Source of the DNA: an uncultured Gemmatimonadales bacterium
GTDB taxonomy: Bacteria; Gemmatimonadota; Gemmatimonadetes; Longimicrobiales; Gaopeijiaceae
Direction of reading: 5' to 3'
Assembly (NCBI GenBank): GCA_937982605.1
Contig: CALJLC010000055.1
Location: 1-12,063 of the forward strand
DNA: 12,063 bases
This document shows positions 6,568 to 12,063 of the stretch, one piece after another. The notes beneath the pieces were generated by a model, which was given only the letters and a program-made list of their open reading frames with translations, ran no database searches and was not told the origin of the DNA. A program made the position numbers and the translations under genes. Position 1 is the stretch's first letter; the number at the start of each line of letters is the position of its first letter.

Positions 6568-8280
6568 CTACTCGGCCTCGAAGAGCTGGTCGAAGCGCTC
6601 ACGCTGTCCGATGCTGCCCAGCACGACGAGCTCCATCCCTTCTTCCAGCCGGTAGCCGGAGTCGGGCGCGGCCACGACCTCGTCTCCGCGCGCCACGGCG
6701 ATGAGGTTGAGGCCGGAGCGCGCGCCGATCTCGCACGCCGCGACGGTCCGACCCGTAAGGGAGTCCGGAACGGGGATGTAGAAGAGGTTCATCCCCTCCC
6801 CCAGGACCGTGCCCTCCCGCTGCCGGACGATGGCGAAGATCGCCTGCACCCCGAGTGACGCGTAGCTGAGCACGAAGTCGGCGCCGGCGCGCTGGATCGC
6901 TTCGACGTTCCGCTGATGCGTCACCCGGGTCAGGATGCGCGCGTCGGGGTTGAGGCGCCGGCAGTAGACGGTCAGGTAGACGTTCATGGCGTCGTCGTGC
7001 GTCGTGAGCAGCACCGACGGCGCCTCGGCGATACCGGCCTCGTCGAGCACCTGTCGGTCCGCCGCGTCGCCGATGAAGAGCCGGTCCGGGATCCCGGCGA
7101 TCTTCGCCTCCAGCGCCCGGTTCTTCTCCACGACGTGCACCGGGACGCCCCGCTCCTTGAGCGACTGCGCGGCGGCCCGTCCCACCTTGCCGCCCCCGAT
7201 GACGAGGACCGGGCTGGGGTTGGCGTCGTAGATGACGAGGACCTCGTCGAGCTCCTGCATCTGCTGCGCGGTGCCGACGACCACGGGCACCGAGAGCGGC
7301 GTGAGCACCCGGTCGGGGTCGGGGGCGTGCAGGCGCCCGCGCTCCCACACCGCGGCGATGCTCAGCCCCGTGAACTCCGGCAGGGAGGTCTCGCGGACGG
7401 TCTTGTTCTGGAGCGGCGTGTTGTGGACCGGGAACTCACCGAGCAGGAGCCCGTGGCAGCGCCCGATGCGGTTCACGTGGGTCGTCCCCGCCTTGGCCCG
7501 GTTGGCCAGGTGCTCGCCGAGCTGGGCCGGGAGCTGCAGCACGTGGTTGGCGCCGCTGAGCTCCAGGACGTCGACCGAGTCCTTCACGTCGGCCAGCGCC
7601 ACGATCGGCACCGTCTCCGAGATCTCCCGGACGGTGAGGACGATGTTCGAGTTCACCGTGTCCGACGCGTTGGCCAGGACGAGTCGCGCGCGCTCGGCGC
7701 CGGCCTTCCGCAGGGTGTCCACCGAGTCGATCTCGCCGGTGACCACGGGCAGACCGGCGTCGTGCATGGCCATCGCCTTCTCGGCGTCCGGCTCGATGAT
7801 GTACGCCGGGACGTCGACGAACTCGAGCCTCCGCACGAGACCGACCGCGATGGGGTCGTCGTTGCAGATGAGGACGTGACCCGAGACGTCGGACGGCACG
7901 CGGTGGAGACGCGCGACCCGGTTTCTCGCCCGCTCCTCGAGCCACGGCGCGTACACGAGCTGGATGAAGAGGAAGGGCAGGATGATGAGGAGCATCACGA
8001 CGCCGCTCAGCAGCACGACCGAGCTGAAGAGCCGGCCGAGGTCGGAGTGGAAGGTGATGTCCCCGAAGCCGAGCGTGCTCATGACGGTGAGCGCCCAGTA
8101 GATCCCCGTGAACCAGCTGTGCTGCTGGCCCTCCCACGCCATGATCACGTGGAAGAGCCACGCGTAGACGAGGATCAGGCCGATCAGGAGGCCGAGATAC
8201 CTGGCGAAGGGCGCGATCCGGCGACGCATCTTGCCGCCGCCCGCGGCCATGGCGGCGAGCTGGGAGCTGAACGTCTTCAT
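6568..8280 (-). CDS. Two-RCK potassium channel (Kch/TrkA-like)
   Basis: A 570-residue ion channel with a cytoplasmic gating ring. Residues 27-49 and 84-110 are the two membrane helices; between them the pore helix and selectivity filter read TLGFGD (69-74), the GFG variant of the usual GYG. Residues 134-350 are a first RCK unit (TrkA-N plus TrkA-C) and 357-568 a second. The second has an intact nucleotide-binding loop GGGKVG (362-367) with an acidic residue (E385) at the end of the next strand; the first lacks the glycine motif (ICNDDPIAVG, 138-147), so only the second probably binds a nucleotide. Such channels pass K+ under ligand control. It lies 63 bp downstream of the response regulator on the same strand. 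The start at 8278-8280 has only a weak GGA upstream; Met11 or Met18 are alternatives. Confidence 0.93.
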   Translation of the reverse strand: MKTFSSQLAAMAAGGGKMRRRIAPFARYLGLLIGLILVYAWLFHVIMAWEGQQHSWFTGIYWALTVMSTLGFGDITFHSDLGRLFSSVVLLSGVVMLLIILPFLFIQLVYAPWLEERARNRVARLHRVPSDVSGHVLICNDDPIAVGLVRRLEFVDVPAYIIEPDAEKAMAMHDAGLPVVTGEIDSVDTLRKAGAERARLVLANASDTVNSNIVLTVREISETVPIVALADVKDSVDVLELSGANHVLQLPAQLGEHLANRAKAGTTHVNRIGRCHGLLLGEFPVHNTPLQNKTVRETSLPEFTGLSIAAVWERGRLHAPDPDRVLTPLSVPVVVGTAQQMQELDEVLVIYDANPSPVLVIGGGKVGRAAAQSLKERGVPVHVVEKNRALEAKIAGIPDRLFIGDAADRQVLDEAGIAEAPSVLLTTHDDAMNVYLTVYCRRLNPDARILTRVTHQRNVEAIQRAGADFVLSYASLGVQAIFAIVRQREGTVLGEGMNLFYIPVPDSLTGRTVAACEIGARSGLNLIAVARGDEVVAAPDSGYRLEEGMELVVLGSIGQRERFDQLFEAE

Positions 8281-8343
8281 TCGGCGGGTTCCATCGGCCG
8301 AATGTCCGAAAGCGCGGAGCGCGCGGCAACAAGTCCGTGCCGC

Positions 8344-9033
8344 TCAGCGCTCGAAGCGGTAGCCGACCTTCCACACGGTATGGATGTGCCGGGGCTCGGC
8401 CGGATCGGGCTCGAGCTTCTGCCGCAGCTCGGAGACGTGGGAGTCGACCGTTCGGGTGACGATGGCGGCCCGGTGCCCCCACACCTCGCGGAGCAGGTCC
8501 TGGCGGGAGACCACCGCACCCTCGTGCCGGACGAGCGCCAGGAGGAGGTCGAAGGCCCTCGGCGTGAGCGAGACCGGCTCGCCACCCCGCGTCACCTTCC
8601 GCGCCGCGGCGTCGACGTGGACGTCACCGAAGGCGATCGCGCCCACGGCGGGCTCGGCGCGCCCGCCGGCCGACTTCCGCAGCAGCGAACGCACGCGCTC
8701 GAGGAGCTCCAGCAGGCTGAAGGGCTTGGTCACGTACTGGTCCGCGTTCAGCTGGAAGCCCCGCACGCGGTCGACCTCCTCGCCGCGAGCGGTCAGGATG
8801 AGCACGGGCGGCCCGCCCCCGTCCGCCCGCAGCGCCCGCAGGAGCTGGAAGCCGTCCATCCCCGGCAGCATGATGTCGAGGACGAGCAGATCCGGGGCCG
8901 CCTCGCGCGCCACCCGGAGGCCCTCCTCCCCGTCGGACTCCCACAGCACCTCGTAGCCCTCGAGCTCGAGGTTGTGGCGGATCCCCGCGGCCAGCTCCTC
9001 GTTGTCCTCGACGAGCAGGATGCGCGGGCTCAA
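8344..9033 (-). CDS. OmpR/PhoB-family response regulator
   Basis: A 229-residue regulator with a receiver domain (about 1-118) and a winged-helix DNA-binding domain (about 130-228). Receiver residues are complete: Glu9/Asp10 acid pair, Asp53 as phosphate acceptor (VLDIMLPGMDG), Thr81 and Lys103 (TKPF). The output domain shows LTPRAFDLLLALVRHEGAVV, DLLREVWG, a recognition helix with TVDSHVSELRQKL and the wing ending HTVWKVGYRF, as in PhoB/OmpR. It should be phosphorylated by the kinase encoded immediately upstream. Translation probably starts at TTG 9031-9033, overlapping the kinase stop by 4 bp (TTGA), which suggests coupled translation; MSPRILLVED matches the usual receiver beginning. Its target genes are unknown; the channel gene 63 bp downstream is the nearest candidate. 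Confidence 0.96.
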   Translation of the reverse strand: MSPRILLVEDNEELAAGIRHNLELEGYEVLWESDGEEGLRVAREAAPDLLVLDIMLPGMDGFQLLRALRADGGGPPVLILTARGEEVDRVRGFQLNADQYVTKPFSLLELLERVRSLLRKSAGGRAEPAVGAIAFGDVHVDAAARKVTRGGEPVSLTPRAFDLLLALVRHEGAVVSRQDLLREVWGHRAAIVTRTVDSHVSELRQKLEPDPAEPRHIHTVWKVGYRFER

Positions 9034-10772
9034 GCGACCCCCGTGCGCCGGCTCTCCTCTGCCCGCCCGAAGTCGCCGGCGGTGGCGGTGTAGACGGCCG
9101 GGATCTCGACCACGAAGCGCGCCCCTCCGCCCGGCGCGTCGACGACCCCGACGGAGCCCTCGTGGCTCTCGACGATCTGCCGGACGACCGCCAGGCCGAT
9201 CCCGCTGCCCACGACGACGGTCCCGACGGACTGGTCACCCCTGCGGAACGGCTCGAAGATGCGCTCGCGCTCCTCGGCCGGCACTCCGGGCCCCTCGTCG
9301 TCGACCGTGACGCGGACGTGGCCGTCGACCCGGCGCGCGGCGACGCGGATCGTCTGGCCCGACGGGCCGTAGCGCACCGCGTTGTCCAGGAGGTTGAGCA
9401 CCACCTGCCGCAGAGAATCCAGGTGCGCCTCGGCCACCAGCCCGTCGACGATGTCGACCTCGATGCGGACCTTCCGGGCCGGCAGGAGCGGCTCGAACGA
9501 GGCGATCGCCTCGCGCAGACCGCCCGAGAGGTCGACGACCTCCCGATCGAGCTCCAGAACGCCACGCTCGCTGCGTGAGAAGTGGAGGACGTTCTCGACC
9601 AGGTTGGCCAGCCGCAGCGTCTCCCGGTCGATGTTGTCCAGGGCCCACCCGCGCTGCTCCGGCGTGCGCGTGCGGCCGAGCTTGAGCGTCTCCGTGAAGA
9701 GCCGGACCTGGGCGAGCGGCGTGCGGAGCTCGTGCGAGACGCTCGCGACGAAATCCTGGCGCAGCCGCGCCAGCTCGTCTTCGCGTCGGATCTGGAGGAT
9801 GGCGAGACACGCCAGCGCCCCGGCGAGCGAGACCACGAGCAGCAGCACGCCCGTGCGGTCCTTCGGGAGCCCCCCGATGATCAGCTCGCCCGCGATCTCC
9901 GGCATGACCGAGGCCCGGATCTCGCCCCCGCCGAAGATCTCCTCGCGCGGAACCGGGGCGGCGAAGGCCATCTCGCTGGGCGGGGCCGAGGAGTAGAGCA
10001 GGTCGTCCCCGGGCCCGTAGACCTGGACCGCCAGGACGTCGGCGTTGGAGCGGTCCCGGGTCAGCGTCGGCGGCAGCACGACCTCGTCGAGGAGCGCCGT
10101 GGCGTAGACCTCCGCCAGGCGGTCCGGCTCCACCTCGAAGCCGTAGACGACCGTGTCCCGCGTCGCCTCGAAGTCGCGGTCGAGGGTGGCCGGAGACTCC
10201 AGCAGCGTATAGGCCACGATGCCCCCCGACGGGACGTGGAGCAGCGCGAAGCGCCACTCCTCGCCGTACGCTTCGCGGGCGTGGGCGTGCACGGCCTCGA
10301 CGATGGACGCCTGCTGCATCGAACCCGGCGAGGCGCCGGCCCACCGCGACTCGGAGACCGGCTCGCCGAGCCGGGTGAAGAAGCTGTACCCCCCCGCGAG
10401 CCGCGGGCCGCAGCCGCAGCCGTCGTCCTGCACGGAGAGGATGAGCCGCAGGCACGCGTCCGTGGCGTGTCCCCGCGCGAACTGGGTGTTGGCGTAGGCG
10501 ACGCTCAGGTGCCCGTCGACCGCGCGGGTCAGGAGATCCCACGCGCTCCGCTGGTAGCTCCACGCCGCGTACTCCGAATAGTCCTGGAGCAGCGTCCGGG
10601 CCGTCTCGGAGTGCGAGCGTTGCGCCCGATACGCCTCGAGGGCGCCGAAGCCGGCCACGCCGAGGCTGAGCGCGAGGAAGGCGACCGGGAGCGCCCGGCG
10701 CCATCTCTCGGCAGCGCCCCGCGTCTTCGCGCCGCCCATCCGCCCCGTCGTCGACTTCCGTCCACCGACCAT
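9030..10772 (-). CDS. Membrane sensor histidine kinase with a cysteine-containing sensor domain
   Basis: A 580-residue sensor kinase. A membrane helix at about 27-45, a large presumed periplasmic sensor (about 46-305) and a second helix (about 308-327) lead to the cytoplasmic kinase. HisKA holds the phospho-accepting His347 in FVASVSHELRTPLAQ. The ATPase domain shows the N box (NLLDNAVRYG, 460-469), G1 (DEGPGVP, 492-498), F box (IFEPFRRG) and G2 (GSGIGLAVV, 522-530). The sensor matches no domain I know; it carries Cys107 and a DGCGCG cluster (Cys119, Cys121) near His102, which could bind metal or sense redox. ATG at 10770-10772 is chosen for a strong AGGAGGTG upstream; the open frame beyond it is antisense to trmH and not coding. 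Its stop overlaps the regulator start. Confidence 0.94.
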   Translation of the reverse strand: MVGGRKSTTGRMGGAKTRGAAERWRRALPVAFLALSLGVAGFGALEAYRAQRSHSETARTLLQDYSEYAAWSYQRSAWDLLTRAVDGHLSVAYANTQFARGHATDACLRLILSVQDDGCGCGPRLAGGYSFFTRLGEPVSESRWAGASPGSMQQASIVEAVHAHAREAYGEEWRFALLHVPSGGIVAYTLLESPATLDRDFEATRDTVVYGFEVEPDRLAEVYATALLDEVVLPPTLTRDRSNADVLAVQVYGPGDDLLYSSAPPSEMAFAAPVPREEIFGGGEIRASVMPEIAGELIIGGLPKDRTGVLLLVVSLAGALACLAILQIRREDELARLRQDFVASVSHELRTPLAQVRLFTETLKLGRTRTPEQRGWALDNIDRETLRLANLVENVLHFSRSERGVLELDREVVDLSGGLREAIASFEPLLPARKVRIEVDIVDGLVAEAHLDSLRQVVLNLLDNAVRYGPSGQTIRVAARRVDGHVRVTVDDEGPGVPAEERERIFEPFRRGDQSVGTVVVGSGIGLAVVRQIVESHEGSVGVVDAPGGGARFVVEIPAVYTATAGDFGRAEESRRTGVA

Positions 10773-10775
10773 CCC

Positions 10776-10783
10776 CACCTCCT
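10776..10783 (-). promoter_or_regulatory. Strong ribosome binding site of the kinase gene
   Basis: AGGAGGTG on the minus strand, with AGGAGG 5 bases before ATG 10770-10772, fixes the kinase start and excludes the long N-terminal extension. Confidence 0.85.
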
Positions 10784-10988
10784 CGGCGCCTCTCGCCTCG
10801 CGCGACGGCTTCGCACGGCCCGGACGGGCCCCTCGCGCACACCGTCGTCGTACAAGATCCCCGGAGCCGACGGCCCGCGGCAAGCCGAAAGTGTGCGAGA
10901 TGTGTGGACGAGCGTTGGGAGAAGCTTGAGCGGCGTCGGCCGGTGCGGGCGCTCGCGGCGCCCCCCGGCGCGACCTTATGGTGCCCGG
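10784..10988. promoter_or_regulatory. Divergent intergenic region between the kinase operon and trmH
   Basis: About 200 bases must hold promoters for both directions. Visible elements are a small GGCCC-GGAC-GGGCC hairpin (10817-10830) in the kinase leader, a third copy of GTGTGGACG (10902-10910), and TATGGT (10977-10982) whose spacing would start transcription right at the trmH GTG. I see no convincing -35 boxes on either strand. Confidence 0.35.
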
Positions 10989-11639
10989 GTGAATCCGGAG
11001 CGCTTCGCCCGCATCCGCCGCGCGCTCGAGCGGCGTCAGCCCGACCTCACACTCCTGATGGACGGAGTGCACAAGTCGCACAACTTCTCCGCGGTGCTGC
11101 GGAGCTGCGACGCGACCGGAGTGCTGGACGTCCACGTCGTCCCGCCGCGCTCGGGCGTCGCCGTGCACCACACCAGCTCGGCCGGCTCGAAGAAGTGGGT
11201 GCGCGTCCACCGGCACCGATCCGTCGGCGACGCCGTCACCCGCCTCGAGGAGGAGGGCTTCACCGTCGTCGCGGCGCACCCCGCTCCGGACTCGGTCGAT
11301 TTCCGGACGATCGACTTCACCGTCCCGACGGCGATCATGCTGGGAGCCGAGCTCGACGGGATCTCCCCGGAGGGACTGAGCCGCGCCCACCGCCGGATGG
11401 TCATCCCCATGACCGGCATGGTCCACTCGCTCAACGTCTCGGTGGCCGCCGCCGTGATCCTCTTCGAGGCGATGCGCCAGCGCGAGGCGGCCGGCCTCTA
11501 CGACGCGAGCCGACTCTCCCGCGAAGCATTCGACCGCACGCTCTTCGAGTGGGCGTATCCGACGATCGCCGCCGCCCGGCGCGCGGACGGTCGGCCGTAC
11601 CCGGCGCTCACGCGGACCGGCGAGATCGTCCGGGACTGA
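10989..11639 (+). CDS. trmH: tRNA (guanosine(18)-2'-O)-methyltransferase
   Basis: This 216-residue protein aligns along its length with TrmH, the SPOUT enzyme that methylates the 2'-OH of G18 in the tRNA D loop using S-adenosylmethionine. It begins NPERFARIRRALERRQPDLT, close to the E. coli start NPTRYARI. The catalytic arginine is Arg38 in HNFSAVLRSCDATGV (motif 1). Motif 2 is IMLGAELDGIS (116-126), and motif 3, VIPMTGMVHSLNVSVAAAVILFEA (138-161), forms the trefoil knot. The C-terminus keeps PYPALTRTGEI, as in the family, so it is full length. GTG at 10989 fits the family start; no Shine-Dalgarno is visible and the transcript may be leaderless. It stands alone, followed by a terminator. Confidence 0.95.
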   Translation: MNPERFARIRRALERRQPDLTLLMDGVHKSHNFSAVLRSCDATGVLDVHVVPPRSGVAVHHTSSAGSKKWVRVHRHRSVGDAVTRLEEEGFTVVAAHPAPDSVDFRTIDFTVPTAIMLGAELDGISPEGLSRAHRRMVIPMTGMVHSLNVSVAAAVILFEAMRQREAAGLYDASRLSREAFDRTLFEWAYPTIAAARRADGRPYPALTRTGEIVRD

Positions 11640-11640
11640 T

Positions 11641-11677
11641 CGAATTCGTCCATCCGGACGGATTCGCACGCTTTTTT
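11641..11677 (+). terminator. Intrinsic terminator of trmH
   Basis: CGAATTCGTCC (11641-11651) pairs with GGACGGATTCG (11656-11666) over 11 bp with one G-U pair and a 4-base loop. A run of six T (11672-11677) follows 5 bases later. It begins two bases after the trmH stop. Confidence 0.85.
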
Positions 11678-11689
11678 CCCGACACCCCC

Positions 11690-11718
11690 TTGTCAGGCGG
11701 CACGTAATCGTCCATTAT
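11690..11718 (+). promoter_or_regulatory. Promoter of the truncated MerR-like gene
   Basis: TTGTCA (11690-11695, 5 of 6 to the -35 consensus) and CATTAT (11713-11718, 4 of 6 to TATAAT) are 17 bases apart, in an AT-rich stretch between the trmH terminator and the next gene. Transcription would start near 11725, about 64 bases before the ATG. Confidence 0.5.
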
Positions 11719-11755
11719 CTCTATCAAGAGCTTATTCACACCCGAAACGTCTGCC

Positions 11756-11777
11756 GAACGGTGTCCCCCAACCGTTC
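11756..11777. repeat. 7-bp perfect inverted repeat before the MerR-like gene
   Basis: GAACGGT (11756-11762) and ACCGTTC (11771-11777), 8 bases apart, lie 11 bases upstream of the ATG at 11789. It could be an operator for autoregulation or a leader hairpin affecting translation. Confidence 0.4.
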
Positions 11778-11788
11778 ATCGAGCCGCC

Positions 11789-12014
11789 ATGGAACGGATT
11801 CCCGACACGATCGCGCTGACGAGCACGGAGGCGGCCGCCCTGCTGGACGTCCATCCCTCCACGGTCAAGCGGTGGTGCAACGACGGAGAGCTCGACTCCG
11901 AGCTCACCCCGGGTGGGCATCGGCGCATCTCGATCGACGCCGCGATGGCCTTCGCCCGCGGTCGTGGCATCGGCACGATCCTGACTCCCTTCCACCCCTT
12001 CGAGCCGATGCCAC
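11789..12014 (+). CDS. MerR/excisionase-type DNA-binding protein, cut off by the contig end
   Basis: Only the first 75 residues are genomic. Residues 10-55 are a MerR-type helix-turn-helix: LTSTEAAALLDVHPSTVKRW is the HTH, and TPGGHRRIS is the hallmark wing of MerR, BldC and excisionase-like proteins. Proteins of this kind act as transcription regulators or as excisionases. The C-terminal part that would tell these apart is missing; some relatives carry a ligand-binding domain such as cobalamin-binding after this region, but that is speculation here. The apparent ending QIGRAHV with a stop is made by adapter bases and must not be annotated. Its own promoter and an inverted repeat sit upstream. 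Start is the first ATG of the frame after the promoter; the ribosome site is weak. Confidence 0.85.
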
Positions 12015-12063
12015 AGATCGGAAGAGCACACGTCTGAACTCCAGTCACACTGATATATCTCGT
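12015..12063 (+). other. Illumina TruSeq adapter contamination
   Basis: The last 49 bases match the TruSeq indexed adapter exactly from memory: AGATCGGAAGAGC at the start, the read-2 primer part ending CCAGTCAC (12041-12048), the index ACTGATAT (12049-12056, as in TruSeq index 25), then ATCTCGT. This is a library artefact that was not trimmed before assembly, so the genome sequence ends at about 12014. Confidence 0.98.

Noticed and set aside
4581..6704. 707-codon open frame on the plus strand, opposite the fusion gene
   Set aside because: It is antisense to a gene with clear domains and is rich in R, P, E and H, as expected for a shadow frame in GC-rich DNA.
8281..8343. Possible GCGC-rich hairpin between regulator and channel genes
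   Set aside because: The stem is only about 4 bp with no T-run; it is too weak to call a terminator.
6916..9093. 725-codon plus-strand open frame opposite the channel and regulator genes
   Set aside because: Shadow of two genes with complete catalytic motifs; composition is low-complexity R/D/E/H.
10773..11669. N-terminal extension of the kinase frame
   Set aside because: It lies antisense to trmH, and a strong ribosome site supports the start at 10772.
11732..11740. TTATTCACA, one mismatch from a DnaA box
   Set aside because: Single copy in an AT-rich promoter region, with no cluster of boxes or dnaA/dnaN neighbours; no origin is supported.
11776..12048. Minus-strand open frame starting MTGVQTCALPI, and another at 11732-12031 starting MCSSDL
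   Set aside because: Both begin inside the sequencing adapter and run antisense to the MerR-like gene; the starting peptides are known adapter translations.

Overview
The window is GC-rich DNA (roughly 70% G+C by eye) from one end of a draft contig. It probably comes from a Gemmatimonadota-like bacterium, with Acidobacteriota as second choice. The main reason is a PadR-type repressor overlapping a long orphan MacB/FtsX-type permease of the ADOP kind, a pair typical of those phyla. G/C-rich codon use and several non-ATG starts agree. This placement is inference, as no rRNA or other marker is present.

Left part (1-1283, minus strand): a tRNA-Leu(UAA), then a small lipoprotein with a PKD-like fold, then an exported protein of unknown function that runs off the left edge. 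Just to the right is an AT-rich island (about 1371-1387). It carries two divergent -10-like hexamers forming an imperfect palindrome, a likely shared promoter and PadR operator. From it padR (1407-1772) and the ADOP permease (1769-4441) are read rightwards with a 4-bp overlap.

Middle (4443-10772, minus strand): a run of four genes in the order sensor kinase, response regulator (4-bp overlap, TTG start), two-RCK potassium channel and a large membrane protein. The last has an unusual architecture: two copies of a DoxX-like membrane module, a linker helix, then two copies of a histidine-phosphatase domain. Its stop is one base from the permease stop on the other strand. A long GC-rich hairpin and a tandem repeat lie between the channel and the fusion gene, so the fusion may be expressed separately. 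The kinase/regulator pair may control the channel gene 63 bp downstream, an inference from position only.

Right part (10989-12063, plus strand): trmH (tRNA Gm18 methyltransferase) with a clear intrinsic terminator, then a promoter, a 7-bp inverted repeat and the start of a MerR/excisionase-type DNA-binding protein. The genomic sequence ends at about 12014. The last 49 bases are an Illumina TruSeq adapter with its index, so they are not biological, and the last residues of any reading frame there are artefacts.

The strongest candidates for something undescribed are the 2+2 duplicated membrane/phosphatase fusion and its linkage to a potassium channel with a two-component system. I see no CRISPR, phage, transposon or defence locus. 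There is no gene-free stretch longer than about 220 bases.
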